DNA of 64,000 nucleotides from Bacillota bacterium (GTDB taxonomy: Bacteria; Bacillota; Bacilli; Paenibacillales; UBA4045), in NCBI GenBank assembly GCA_023441055.1, contig JAEZQY010000008.1, positions 248,001 through 312,000 of the forward strand, given 5' to 3'. Both the position numbers and the translations under genes were made by a program. The notes below the pieces were generated by a model, which ran no database searches, was not told where the DNA came from, and saw nothing but the letters and a program-made list of their open reading frames with translations. The number at the start of each line of letters is the position of its first letter. Position 1 is the stretch's first letter. Below, in pieces: positions 1 through 8,940 of the stretch.

Positions 1-143
1 GCAATCGTTGAAAGGGATAACGCCGATCTCGTCCCTTGATCCTCACGTTCCTGCGCCGACTTAATCGCTCTGCGAACGTCCGCAGGCAGATTCGTTGAAG
101 TCTCGACAATCAACTGATACACACTGTTCTGGAAGTTTTTCAT
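1..143 (-). CDS. Fumarate hydratase, class I alpha-type N-terminus (partial)
   Basis: Only the first 47 codons are inside the window; the gene runs off the left edge. The visible N-terminus (MKNFQNSVYQLIVETSTNLP, then a stretch ending RSALSLSTI) has the form of Fe-S dependent fumarate/tartrate hydratase alpha regions, which interconvert fumarate and malate in the TCA cycle. The start ATG (141-143) is preceded by GGGGAGGA at good distance. Its position next to the mdh-icd-citZ operon fits a TCA role. The catalytic part is not visible, so the name rests on the N-terminal resemblance alone. Confidence 0.6.
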   Translation of the reverse strand, partial: MKNFQNSVYQLIVETSTNLPADVRRAIKSAQEREDQGTRSALSLSTI

Positions 144-232
144 ATATCTCTGGTCCTCCCCATATACTCGTCTATAGTTATAATAATACCATATTAGCCC
201 GAACTTAAGAACAGGCGCGTCGTCCAGAACAC

Positions 233-261
233 TTGTACGCCTGACAGCTTATATGTATAAT
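233..261 (+). promoter_or_regulatory. Sigma-A-like promoter of the yfbR-type gene
   Basis: TTGTAC (233-238) and TATAAT (256-261) are separated by exactly 17 bases, about 50 bases upstream of the start codon at 313. The -10 is perfect and the -35 matches four of six consensus bases. Confidence 0.5.
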
Positions 262-312
262 CTAGAGATACATACAGATTGATTATAATCCCGAATTGGA
301 GAGCTGCGGAGC

Positions 313-891
313 ATGAAGCATTTCTTTGCTTATCTATTCAGATTGCGATACATCGCGCGCTGGAGTCTGATGCGTAATACAATGAAGGAGAATGTAGCGG
401 AGCATTCGTACCATGTCGCAGTCCTAACGCATGCGCTATGTTCGATTGGCAATAACGTGTTCGGCAAGCAAATCCCGACCGACCAAGCGGTGACGATGGC
501 CTTGTTCCATGACAGCACCGAGGTTATTACAGGTGACATCCCGACACCCGTGAAGCATCATTCCGAGAAGATGCTGACCAACTTCCGCGAGATCGAACAG
601 CTTGCATCCGAACGTTTACTCGAGATGGTTCCCGAGCAGCTCAAGACGGTATACCGCCCGCTTGTTACGAGCAAATATGAGCAGAGTATATTGCGAAGCT
701 ATGTGAAGGCAGCGGACTTACTCGATGCTTATCTGAAGTGTGTAACAGAGCTATCAGCAGGCAATCGCGAATTTGCAGTAGCGCAGAAGCAGATCCTGCA
801 ATCCATTCAGAAGCTGAATATGGAGGAAGCAACCTACTTCCTGGAGCACTTCGCGCCCAGCTTCGAGAAGACGCTAGATGAGTTGTCATAA
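313..891 (+). CDS. YfbR-family HD-domain 5'-deoxynucleotidase
   Basis: A 192-aa soluble protein of the HD hydrolase superfamily. The residues that define E. coli YfbR, which dephosphorylates deoxyribonucleoside 5'-monophosphates, are present at a constant offset of two: Arg16-Trp17, His31, the His66-Asp67 pair, Glu70, Asp75 and an Asp near 135. The length is close to E. coli YfbR (199 aa). The start ATG follows a GGAG about 12 bases upstream, with a promoter further up. It is a monocistronic unit ending in a strong hairpin shared with the convergent neighbour. Substrate preference cannot be read from the sequence. Confidence 0.85.
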   Translation: MKHFFAYLFRLRYIARWSLMRNTMKENVAEHSYHVAVLTHALCSIGNNVFGKQIPTDQAVTMALFHDSTEVITGDIPTPVKHHSEKMLTNFREIEQLASERLLEMVPEQLKTVYRPLVTSKYEQSILRSYVKAADLLDAYLKCVTELSAGNREFAVAQKQILQSIQKLNMEEATYFLEHFAPSFEKTLDELS

Positions 892-899
892 TGCGATAG

Positions 900-940
900 A
901 CACACAATGACCGTCCGGATACCGGACGGTCATTGTGTGT
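900..940. terminator. Bidirectional hairpin between convergent genes
   Basis: A perfect 19-bp inverted repeat (900-918 with 922-940) around a 3-base loop sits between the yfbR stop and the stop of the membrane protein at 941. There is no clear T-run on either side, so it may terminate or insulate transcripts in both directions by structure alone. Confidence 0.7.
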
Positions 941-1366
941 TCAAGCTAGTGCGGGATACATCATAATGTATAGAATAGCCAGCATCGATAGCGATGAGAG
1001 GTAGCTCAGCAGCTTGATCGACTGCAGATAGCTCGTCCCCGTTCCGCCACGCTTCAGCTCCTGAATCGCCTTCTTCATCTTGCCGTTCAGAATCCCCGTC
1101 ACGGCGCCCACTATTAGGAAGATCACAATTGTCAGCACAATCCATAGCTTGGTATACGGCAGCTTGGCAATCAGGTAACCGCCTGTCAGCAATTGTACGA
1201 TCAACAGAAACTGCATAACTCGGCCAGTTGCATAAAGGCCGCTCAACACATTCTCCAATACAGTCCCTGTCAGCTTATAGGCGCGAATCAATAATAAGGG
1301 ACTAATTAGGTAGTAACCTAGTGCCACTGCGCCGATCACGTGCAGGAAGATCACAAAGTTATACAT
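941..1366 (-). CDS. Small four-helix membrane protein (DUF2269-like)
   Basis: A 141-aa integral membrane protein with about four hydrophobic segments, near residues 2-27, 45-68, 74-93 and 119-140, and short polar loops. The pattern resembles DUF2269-type membrane proteins, but I do not recognise a function. Its GGAGGG ribosome binding site overlaps the stop codon region of mdh immediately upstream, so it is probably the last gene of the citZ-icd-mdh transcript. There is no signal peptide or catalytic motif. Confidence 0.6.
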   Translation of the reverse strand: MYNFVIFLHVIGAVALGYYLISPLLLIRAYKLTGTVLENVLSGLYATGRVMQFLLIVQLLTGGYLIAKLPYTKLWIVLTIVIFLIVGAVTGILNGKMKKAIQELKRGGTGTSYLQSIKLLSYLSSLSMLAILYIMMYPALA

Positions 1367-1377
1367 GGACTTCCCTC

Positions 1378-2322
1378 CTAGGATCCAGTAACGATGGCGA
1401 TCACATTGCGCACGGATTGAGCGGACTTATCCAGCGCCGCCTTCTCCTCAGCAGTCACGTCGATCTCAATCACCTTCTCGATCCCATCCCCGCCGATTAC
1501 CGTTAAGACACCCATGAATAGATCCTGATAGCCATATTCACCCTCAAGCAGCGCAATACATGGCAGAATGCGCTTCTTATCCTTCAGAATGGCCTCCGTC
1601 ATCTGCACCAATGATGCCGCAGGCGCATAATACGCGCTTCCATTGCCGAGCAAGTTCACAATCTCGCCGCCGCCCGTGCGTGTGCGCTGGACGATCGCTT
1701 CGATGCGGTCCTGAGGGATCAGCTTCTCAATTGGCACACCGCCGGCGCTGGAATAGCGAACAAGTGGAACCATATCGTCCCCATGACCACCCAGCACAAC
1801 ACCCCTGACATCCTCAACAGAAACATTCAGTTCCTGTGCGATGAAGGTGTTATATCGGGCTGTGTCCAACACTCCGGATTGACCAATGACACGATTCTTC
1901 GGGAATCCTAATGCATGGTAGGCCACATAGGTCATCGCGTCAACAGGATTACTCAGAATGATCACATACGCGTTAGGGCTGAACTGCTTCACTTGCTCAC
2001 ATACAGATCTTACAATACCGGCATTCGTTGCCACCAGATCATCCCGGCTCATACCAGGCTTGCGGGCGATGCCCGCAGTAATAATAACCACGTCTGAGCC
2101 AGCTGTGTCTTCGTAGTTGGAGGTGCCGACAATCTGACTGTCAAACCCTTGGACCGGACTCGATTCCAGCATATCCAGCGCCTTGCCTTTAGTTGGATTC
2201 TCAAGCTGCGGAATGTCCACCAGGACCACATCGCCGAGCTCCTTCTGCGCGAGCATAAGTGCTGTAGTCGCGCCAGTAAAACCAGCGCCTACTACTGATA
2301 TTTTCCTGCGTTGAATCGCCAT
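1378..2322 (-). CDS. mdh: Malate dehydrogenase
   Basis: NAD-dependent malate dehydrogenase of the LDH-like Bacillus type; oxidises malate to oxaloacetate. The Rossmann motif GAGFTGAT lies at residues 13-20. Substrate arginines occur in ARKPG (Arg87) and MSRDD (Arg93), and the catalytic His180 is in GGHGDDMV. I use the internal ATG at 2320-2322 (314 aa, protein MAIQRRK) rather than the longer frame because GGAGG lies 11 bases upstream of it and the length then matches the family. It sits 48 bases downstream of icd on the same strand, completing the citZ-icd-mdh order known from Bacillus. Confidence 0.95.
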   Translation of the reverse strand: MAIQRRKISVVGAGFTGATTALMLAQKELGDVVLVDIPQLENPTKGKALDMLESSPVQGFDSQIVGTSNYEDTAGSDVVIITAGIARKPGMSRDDLVATNAGIVRSVCEQVKQFSPNAYVIILSNPVDAMTYVAYHALGFPKNRVIGQSGVLDTARYNTFIAQELNVSVEDVRGVVLGGHGDDMVPLVRYSSAGGVPIEKLIPQDRIEAIVQRTRTGGGEIVNLLGNGSAYYAPAASLVQMTEAILKDKKRILPCIALLEGEYGYQDLFMGVLTVIGGDGIEKVIEIDVTAEEKAALDKSAQSVRNVIAIVTGS

Positions 2323-2370
2323 CCAGACGAACACCTCCATGATATTGGTCAGAATTATGAGAAACTAAGC

Positions 2371-3666
2371 TTACATATTTTTAATGATTTCGTCTGCGAA
2401 TGCGGAGCACTTCACTTCTGTCGCGCCTTCCATCAATCTCGCGAAGTCATAAGTAACAGTCTTGTTATTAATAGAAGCTTCCATTCCCTTATAGATCAGA
2501 TCAGCCGCTTCCTGCCAGCCTAGATGCTCAAGCATCATAACGCCGGACAGAATGACCGAGCCCGGATTCACAACATCCAACCCTGCATATTTAGGCGCTG
2601 TGCCATGTGTCGCTTCGAAGATGGCATGGCCAGTTACAAAGTTAATGTTCGCTCCCGGAGCGATTCCAATTCCGCCAACCTGCGCAGCCAGCGCATCGGA
2701 CAGATAGTCGCCATTGAGGTTCAGCGTCGCGATCACATCAAAGTCCGTCGGACGAGTCAACACTTGTTGCAGCGCGATATCCGCAATCGCATCCTTCACT
2801 ATGATCTTACCGGCTGCTTCCGCATCCTTCTGGGCTTGGTTCGCCGCGTCTGTTCCTTGTGCTTCCTTGATGCGATCATATTGACCCCACGTGAAGGTCT
2901 TGTCTGCGAACTCCTGCTCAGCCAGCTCATAACCCCAGTTCTTGAACGCGCCTTCTGTATACTTCATGATGTTGCCCTTATGCACGAGCGTTACACTCTT
3001 GCGTTTGTGGGTGATTGCGTACTCAATTGCAGCGCGAATCAGACGCTTCGAGCCCTCTTCGGAGACTGGCTTAATTCCGATACCGGATGTTTCTGGGAAG
3101 CGAATCTTGTTCACACCCATCTCATTCTGCAGGAATGCCAGCAGCTTCTTCACTTCGTCAGAGCCTGCTTGCCACTCAATACCTGCATAGATATCTTCTG
3201 TATTCTCACGGAAGATAACCATATCCACGAGCTCAGGGCGCTTCACTGGCGAAGGCACACCCTTGAAGTAGCGTACTGGACGCGAGCACACATACAGATC
3301 CAGCTCTTGGCGCAGCGCAACGTTCAGTGAACGAATGCCGCCGCCGATCGGTGTAGTCAGTGGTCCCTTGATTGCAACGATATACTCGCGAATCGCTTCT
3401 AGTGTGTCTGCAGGAAGCCAGCTGTTAAACTTGTTGAAGGCTTTCTCGCCGGCATACACTTCAAACCATGCGATCTTCTTCTCTCCGCTGTACGCCTTAT
3501 CTACTGCCGCGTCCAGCACGCGCTTCGAAGCTGCCCAGATATCAACTCCTGTGCCGTCTCCTTCAATGAACGGGATAATCGGATTGTTAGGCACAACCAG
3601 CTTCCCATTATCAATCGTAATTTGCTGTCCTTCTGTCGGTAACGCTAACTGTTCGAACTTAGCCAT
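2371..3666 (-). CDS. icd: Isocitrate dehydrogenase, NADP-dependent
   Basis: A 431-aa homodimeric-type isocitrate dehydrogenase that decarboxylates isocitrate to 2-oxoglutarate. Visible landmarks are the N-terminal IPFIEGDGTG motif, the GVPSPVKRPELVDMVIFREN segment that contains the substrate serine, and HGTAPKYAG, whose Lys-Tyr pair is typical of NADP specificity. Ribosome binding site GGAGG lies 9 bases before the ATG. It is the middle gene of the TCA operon; the 150-base gap after citZ is long enough for an extra promoter, but I could not identify a convincing one. Confidence 0.95.
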   Translation of the reverse strand: MAKFEQLALPTEGQQITIDNGKLVVPNNPIIPFIEGDGTGVDIWAASKRVLDAAVDKAYSGEKKIAWFEVYAGEKAFNKFNSWLPADTLEAIREYIVAIKGPLTTPIGGGIRSLNVALRQELDLYVCSRPVRYFKGVPSPVKRPELVDMVIFRENTEDIYAGIEWQAGSDEVKKLLAFLQNEMGVNKIRFPETSGIGIKPVSEEGSKRLIRAAIEYAITHKRKSVTLVHKGNIMKYTEGAFKNWGYELAEQEFADKTFTWGQYDRIKEAQGTDAANQAQKDAEAAGKIIVKDAIADIALQQVLTRPTDFDVIATLNLNGDYLSDALAAQVGGIGIAPGANINFVTGHAIFEATHGTAPKYAGLDVVNPGSVILSGVMMLEHLGWQEAADLIYKGMEASINNKTVTYDFARLMEGATEVKCSAFADEIIKNM

Positions 3667-3816
3667 TTCTCTCTGCCTCCATCATATTTGTATAGTTTAT
3701 GTCAATAACATGGATCACATAAGGTTGTACACACCAAAGCGAACGGGTCGCACAGATTAATGCCATCTGGTTGCCCGTTGCGCATGGATGAATATTCGGT
3801 TGGGGATTCGCCAATC

Positions 3817-4929
3817 TTAGCGGTCTTGTATCGAGACGTATTGCTGGCCCACCGGTCCAACATATTCCGCGCGAGGACGAATCAAGCGATTATCGGAATA
3901 TTGCTCCAGAATATGAGCTGTCCAGCCTGAGCAACGGCTGATTGCGAAGATTGGCGTGAATAGATCTCTTGGGATCTCCAGTGTAGTGTATACCGACGCA
4001 GAGTAGAAGTCTACGTTAGGTTTAAGCCCCTTAAGACCAGTGACCAGCTCTTCAATCTTGGTCGACATATTATACCACTTCAGATTGCCTGTTAATTCAC
4101 CTAACTCTCTAGACATTGCCTGCAGGTGCTTGGCCCTTGGATCGCCGTTCTTATAGACACGGTGACCGAAGCCCATGATCTTGGCCTTATTGGCCAGTTT
4201 GTCCTGGATGTATGGCTCCACATTGGCCTCCGAACCAATCTCCTCCAGCATCGCCATAACCGCCTCATTCGCGCCGCCGTGTAACGGTCCCTTCAGTGCG
4301 CCGATCGCTGAGGTGACACCGGAATAGATATCCGATAAGGTGGCAACGGTTACACGCGAGGCGAAGGTCGAGGCATTGAGCTCATGGTCCGCGTGCAGGA
4401 CAAGTGCCTTATCAAGCGCTTGTACAGCGATGGATTCCGGCTGAGCACCTGTCAACATGTAGAGAAAATTGTGTGCGATCGATACATTCGCCAGAGGAGC
4501 AATCGGCTCCTTACCCTCACGTACTCGCGCGTAAGTCGCTACGATGGTAGGAAGCTGCGCTTGCAGCTTGATCGCCTTACGCAGATTCGATTCCTCACTC
4601 ATATCATTCGCTTCTGGGTCGTTCAGCGCCAGTGCAGATACAGCAGTTCTCAGCACAGCCATTGCATTCGCGTTCTTGGGGGCTCCTCGGAGCAGATCGA
4701 CAACTAGATCGGGAATGACTGCGTATTCGGATAATTGCTGCTTCAACGCTTCCAGTCGCTTCGCATCCGGCAGTTCGCCGTACCACAGCAAATAGGCAAC
4801 TTCCTCGAAACTGGCATGTTCAGCCAGATTATCGATATCATAACCTCTATAGGTCAAGACGCCATCGATAATTGAGCTAATAGAGGAGGATGCTGCGACT
4901 ATTCCTTCAAGTCCTTTAGTAACTGACAT
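3817..4929 (-). CDS. citZ: Citrate synthase
   Basis: A 370-aa bacterial short-type citrate synthase condensing acetyl-CoA and oxaloacetate. Catalytic segments are visible: the His of KGPLHGGANEAVM, the His of GFGHRVYKNGDPRAKHL and the Asp of NVDFYSASV, followed by FTPIFAISRCSGWTAHILEQ. The start is the ATG at 4927-4929 (MSVTKGLEG), which has AAAGGAG at ideal distance; the longer frame adds 16 unlikely residues. It is the promoter-proximal gene of citZ-icd-mdh. In B. subtilis this operon is repressed by CcpA and CcpC; I found no convincing operator here. Confidence 0.95.
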   Translation of the reverse strand: MSVTKGLEGIVAASSSISSIIDGVLTYRGYDIDNLAEHASFEEVAYLLWYGELPDAKRLEALKQQLSEYAVIPDLVVDLLRGAPKNANAMAVLRTAVSALALNDPEANDMSEESNLRKAIKLQAQLPTIVATYARVREGKEPIAPLANVSIAHNFLYMLTGAQPESIAVQALDKALVLHADHELNASTFASRVTVATLSDIYSGVTSAIGALKGPLHGGANEAVMAMLEEIGSEANVEPYIQDKLANKAKIMGFGHRVYKNGDPRAKHLQAMSRELGELTGNLKWYNMSTKIEELVTGLKGLKPNVDFYSASVYTTLEIPRDLFTPIFAISRCSGWTAHILEQYSDNRLIRPRAEYVGPVGQQYVSIQDR

Positions 4930-5010
4930 CGTTCTTCTCTCCTTTTGTGGTCGTTCGGCAATCATTAGGTTATTCATAGCATGTCAACCGAGAAGAATGC
5001 TCTGAGATCA

Positions 5011-5039
5011 ATAATAAAGGATTTTGTCTAAGAAGTGAA
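5011..5039 (-). promoter_or_regulatory. Candidate citZ promoter
   Basis: On the minus strand TTCACT (5034-5039) and TATTAT (5011-5016) are 17 bases apart, 80 bases upstream of the chosen citZ start. The -10 is good and the -35 weak, as expected for a regulated promoter. Confidence 0.35.
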
Positions 5040-5178
5040 GGAAAACGGCTCACAAAATTAAATATCAATGCAATGTGCCATCGTCTCCTGTTTATTTTCA
5101 TGCATAAATCCGTTACGATTAAGTACAAGTACCCGCTCATGTAAGCGGGCCCACAATCTAAATTTCCCGGAGGTACGA

Positions 5179-6705
5179 ATGGACAACATGCTGCGAGTCG
5201 GTATTATCGATATCGGCTCTAACTCGATCCGGCTTGTGATCTACGAGACGAATAAATCGGATTGCTACCGCGTCATTGACGAGGCCAAGCATGCCGCTCG
5301 ACTGAGCCAGCATATCGATTCGAATGGAAGCCTGCCCCACGAAGTAATTGAGGAGGTCGGGGAGACGCTTCGTTACTTCAAGAATTTATGTGATGCAGCC
5401 GGCGTGTCCGATATTCATGCTGTCGCAACCGCCGCAATTCGCAATGCACAGGACTCCGGCGCTATTCTGCGGCAGCTCGAGCAGCGTTCAGGCTTGCCTA
5501 TACGGATACTTAGCGGTGCTGAGGAGGCGCAATACGGCTTTCAAGGCTTAATGAATACGATGAGCATGACCAGTGGTTATCTAATCGATATTGGGGGCGG
5601 CAGCACAGAGGTAACGCTGATCATCGATCGGACGATGATCGCCTCCTGTTCGCTTCCTTATGGAGCAGTGTCATTAGCCAGACAGTTCAAGTGCGACAGC
5701 GATGATCTAGTCCGTCTCGATACATCAATTTCCACACTATTGGAACAGGCATCCGCGCAGTATCCTTGGATTCGCAGCCACCAGGGACTGCCGATGTACG
5801 GACTGGGTGGCACTGTACGCGCATTGGCCAACGTCCATATGAAGCAGATGAATTACTCCCTGCCGCTGACGCATCATTATGACATGACCGGCGAAGATGT
5901 CGCTGCTACAATCGAACAGCTGGCAGCAGTCCCTTCCGAGGAACGCAAGCATATCGAAGGCATGTCCAAGAGCAGGGCCGATATTATCATTCCTGGTGCC
6001 CTCATCCTGAAAACCTTCTTCCGCTTAACGAAATGCTCTGGTTATATCGTCAGCGCTTCGGGACTGCGCGACGGCATCTTCTTCCAGGAGGTCCTCCGCA
6101 CCCAGCTCGCGCAATCCGACATTCTCGAGCATAGCGTCAGGAATTTGGTGAAGCTTCACCCCGTAGTGCCGCTGCCGCACGTCAATCAGGTCGCACAGCA
6201 TGCGTCTACGCTCTATCAAGCATTAGAACAAAGGCTTCATTCAGACGTCAGCCTACATGCAATCACAAGGGCGGCAGCTCTGCTCTACAGAATCGGAGTT
6301 GCTATCCATTACTACGACTTCAATGATCATACCCGTTATCTTATTACACGCTCCCGAATGAATGGCATGACACATCGGGAGATCCTGCTCTGCGCCGCCA
6401 TTGCAGCGTACAAGGGCAAGAAGGCTGTACGCAGACAAATTGCGCAGCATTCGGATTTACTGAATAAGGAGGATCTAGCTCTAATATGCAAGCTAGGTCT
6501 GTTAGTGCAGCTAGCCGTCACGCTCGATCGCAGCCAGACACAGGCTGCACAGCTGCAACGAGCGGAAATTCAAGACCGCCACCTGCTGCTGCATGTGAGC
6601 GCAGCAGGCGAGCTTCCAGTTGAAGTGCGCAGCCTGGCTGCGATTTGCGACGATTTCCATAAGGAATGGAAGCTCACACCTGTTCTCTTGTTGTATTCGC
6701 ATTAA
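5179..6705 (+). CDS. ppx: Exopolyphosphatase / Ppx-GppA phosphatase
   Basis: A 508-aa protein of the ASKHA fold. The phosphate-1 loop GIIDIGSNSIRLVIYE lies at the N-terminus and the phosphate-2 loop IDIGGGSTEV near residue 145; the C-terminal half has an HD-like helical domain. The family removes terminal phosphates from polyphosphate or (p)ppGpp. The ATG at 5179 follows GGAGG; the frame extends 37 codons further upstream, but that part looks non-coding. It faces polyphosphate kinase and the two coding regions overlap by 32 bases at their 3' ends, pairing synthesis and breakdown of polyphosphate at one locus. Confidence 0.88.
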   Translation: MDNMLRVGIIDIGSNSIRLVIYETNKSDCYRVIDEAKHAARLSQHIDSNGSLPHEVIEEVGETLRYFKNLCDAAGVSDIHAVATAAIRNAQDSGAILRQLEQRSGLPIRILSGAEEAQYGFQGLMNTMSMTSGYLIDIGGGSTEVTLIIDRTMIASCSLPYGAVSLARQFKCDSDDLVRLDTSISTLLEQASAQYPWIRSHQGLPMYGLGGTVRALANVHMKQMNYSLPLTHHYDMTGEDVAATIEQLAAVPSEERKHIEGMSKSRADIIIPGALILKTFFRLTKCSGYIVSASGLRDGIFFQEVLRTQLAQSDILEHSVRNLVKLHPVVPLPHVNQVAQHASTLYQALEQRLHSDVSLHAITRAAALLYRIGVAIHYYDFNDHTRYLITRSRMNGMTHREILLCAAIAAYKGKKAVRRQIAQHSDLLNKEDLALICKLGLLVQLAVTLDRSQTQAAQLQRAEIQDRHLLLHVSAAGELPVEVRSLAAICDDFHKEWKLTPVLLLYSH

Positions 6706-8776
6706 ACTTCACCATATTGGCTTCCGCAAGCGCGAATTGCGCCCGCACCGGCGGCGAATCCGCGCTTGTCAGCTTGATATACTTCCCAGAATCCGTCAGC
6801 CTTCGCGCCTTCACATTATCGCTTAGATAGATATGCAGGATATCGATGATACGGCTTCGGGCCTCCTTGTCAAGCACCTGACACATCAGCTCGATTCTTC
6901 TATTCAAATTTCTGGACATCCAATCCGCGCTAGATATCCGCACATCGGGATCCCCGTCATTCTCGAAGTAGAATATTCTGGAATGCTCCAGATAGCGGTC
7001 AACAATACTGATCACTCGGATATGCTCACTTAAGCCCGGAACGCCTGGTCTCAGGCAGCATACGCCGCGTACGATCAGATCGACCTGCACCCCGGCGTCT
7101 GACGCTGCGTACAGCGCGTCGACCATTACCTGACTGGACAGGGAGTTCATCTTCGCAATAATCCTGGCTGGCTTACCTGCCTGTGCATGATCAATCTCCC
7201 GCTGGATCAGCTCAATCAGCTTATCCTTCAGATTGGCCGGCGCCACTGCGAATTGCCTCCACTCTCTCGGTGAAGAATAACCGGTAATCTCATTGAACAG
7301 AACAGAGGCATCCTCCCCAATCTTCGGATTGGAGGTGAATAGTCCGATATCTGTATACGCCTTAGCCGTATTCTCATTATAATTACCCGTGCCGATATGG
7401 ACATAGCGTTCCAATGTGCCGAGCTCCTGACGCACGACAAGCGTGATCTTAGCATGTGTCTTTAATCCGACCAGCCCATACACAACATGGCAACCAGCCT
7501 TCTCCAGCTGCTTGGCCCAGGCGATGTTGCGCTCTTCATCGAATCTGGCCTTCAGTTCGACAACGACAGTCACTTGCTTCCCTGATTCTGCCGCTTGAAC
7601 CAGCGACCGAATCAAGGAGGAATTCCCGCTCACGCGGTACAAGGCCAGCTTGATGGCCAGCACCTTGGTATCATCCGCGGCTTGCTCAATAAAGTCTAGA
7701 TAAGGCTCGAACGACTCGAATGGATGATGCAGCAGCACATCTCGTTGTCTTAGCACAGCGAACAGATCATCATCAGCTGCGAATGGCTGCGGGTACACGG
7801 GCTCGATCCTCCTGTACTTCAGATGCTCCATATTCGGCAACGACTCCGCGTACTTCATCAGAAAACTTAAGTCAAGCGGTCCATCAATAACGAAGATTCG
7901 GTTATCGATGTCGAACTCCTCACACAGCATCTCCAATGCATAAGGATGAATACCGCGCTCAATCTCCAGGCGAATCGGCGCTCCCCAGCGCCGCTTCCGC
8001 AGCTCCTTCTCGATCTGTTCCCTTAAATCCTCTTCACTGTCCTCGCTGATCGGAAGATCCGCGTTGCGCGTGACACGGAACGCACGTACATCGATAGGCG
8101 TATATCCGCTGTACAGGGATTGAATATGCTCCGCGATAATCTGCTCCAATAGAATGAAGGTTTGCTTATGCCTGGAGGTGCGAGCCGACACCTCAATGGT
8201 TCTAGGCAGGATAGATGGGACCTGTACAATCGAGAAGAACAGCTCCTCATCCTCAGTTGCATCCTCAGCGGGAGTATGTTCAACTGTATGCTCCCGCTGA
8301 AGCACAATAGCCAGATATAAGCCCTGATTATGAACCAGTGGGAATGGTCTGCTCTGATCCACCGCCATTGGCGTCAGCACCGGGAATACAATCTCCTCAT
8401 AATACTGTTCAACAGTTTGCTTCTGCTGCTCTGAGAGCTCCTCATACCTCAAGAACCGGATCCCTTCGCGATTTAATTGACGCATCAGCTCGCGATACGT
8501 CTTGTACTGATCGGCGACAAGCTTGCGAGTCCTTCTCATGATGCGCTTGAGTAGGACGGATGGCGTGATGCCGCTGAAGTCCTTCTCTGAATAGCCAATC
8601 TTGCTCTGATCGAACAGTCCGGCAACGCGTACCCCCATGAATTCGTCCAGATTAGAGGATACAATCGAGATAAACTTCAATCGTTCCAGCAATGGAGTAT
8701 TCAGATCCTGTGCTTCCTCCAGCACTCTTGTATTGAATGCAATCCAGCTTAGATCACGATTGATGTATCTAGACAT
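6674..8776 (-). CDS. ppk1: Polyphosphate kinase 1
   Basis: A 700-aa PPK1 that polymerises ATP gamma-phosphate into polyphosphate. It starts with the family N-terminus MSRYINRDLSWIAFN and carries HHPFESFEP, the GLKTHAKITLVV segment with the phosphorylated histidine, and HIGTGNYNENTAKAYTDIGL. The length is typical. GGGGAG precedes the ATG. It converges on ppx with a 32-base overlap, so simultaneous transcription would generate complementary 3' ends. Confidence 0.95.
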   Translation of the reverse strand: MSRYINRDLSWIAFNTRVLEEAQDLNTPLLERLKFISIVSSNLDEFMGVRVAGLFDQSKIGYSEKDFSGITPSVLLKRIMRRTRKLVADQYKTYRELMRQLNREGIRFLRYEELSEQQKQTVEQYYEEIVFPVLTPMAVDQSRPFPLVHNQGLYLAIVLQREHTVEHTPAEDATEDEELFFSIVQVPSILPRTIEVSARTSRHKQTFILLEQIIAEHIQSLYSGYTPIDVRAFRVTRNADLPISEDSEEDLREQIEKELRKRRWGAPIRLEIERGIHPYALEMLCEEFDIDNRIFVIDGPLDLSFLMKYAESLPNMEHLKYRRIEPVYPQPFAADDDLFAVLRQRDVLLHHPFESFEPYLDFIEQAADDTKVLAIKLALYRVSGNSSLIRSLVQAAESGKQVTVVVELKARFDEERNIAWAKQLEKAGCHVVYGLVGLKTHAKITLVVRQELGTLERYVHIGTGNYNENTAKAYTDIGLFTSNPKIGEDASVLFNEITGYSSPREWRQFAVAPANLKDKLIELIQREIDHAQAGKPARIIAKMNSLSSQVMVDALYAASDAGVQVDLIVRGVCCLRPGVPGLSEHIRVISIVDRYLEHSRIFYFENDGDPDVRISSADWMSRNLNRRIELMCQVLDKEARSRIIDILHIYLSDNVKARRLTDSGKYIKLTSADSPPVRAQFALAEANMVKFNANTTREQV

Positions 8777-8896
8777 CTCTATCTCCCCATTCCATAATCG
8801 TCTGCATGCTTATTTGCTTACAGTTTGCAACTTCATTGTTATGGGAGTGTTAATTTTATGTAAAAACATTCACATTTCATTTTCCGGCTGGTCCCA

Positions 8897-8905
8897 TGGT
8901 ATAAT
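8897..8905 (+). promoter_or_regulatory. Extended -10 promoter of ytvI
   Basis: TGGTATAAT (TG at 8897-8898, TATAAT at 8900-8905) is an extended -10 element 36 bases upstream of the ytvI start. No good -35 is visible, which is common for extended -10 promoters. Confidence 0.4.
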
Positions 8906-8940
8906 ATGGGCATTGCAATTAGACAGGAGACGATTCGGCT

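Noticed and set aside
2524..3330. 268-codon plus-strand open frame opposite icd
   Set aside because: It lies entirely antisense to a certain gene, has no family resemblance and is explained by the codon pattern of icd.
3667..3816. Separate icd promoter or terminator in the citZ-icd gap
   Set aside because: A TTGACA is present on the minus strand, but no -10 lies at an acceptable distance, and the only inverted repeat is 6 bp with a long loop.
5132..5149. Hairpin in the ppx leader
   Set aside because: The CCCGCT/AGCGGG stem is only 6 bp with no T-run; too weak to call as a regulatory element.
5068..5178. 37-codon N-terminal extension of Ppx
   Set aside because: Cys- and Ser-rich non-family sequence; GGAGG points to the ATG at 5179, which gives the family N-terminus.
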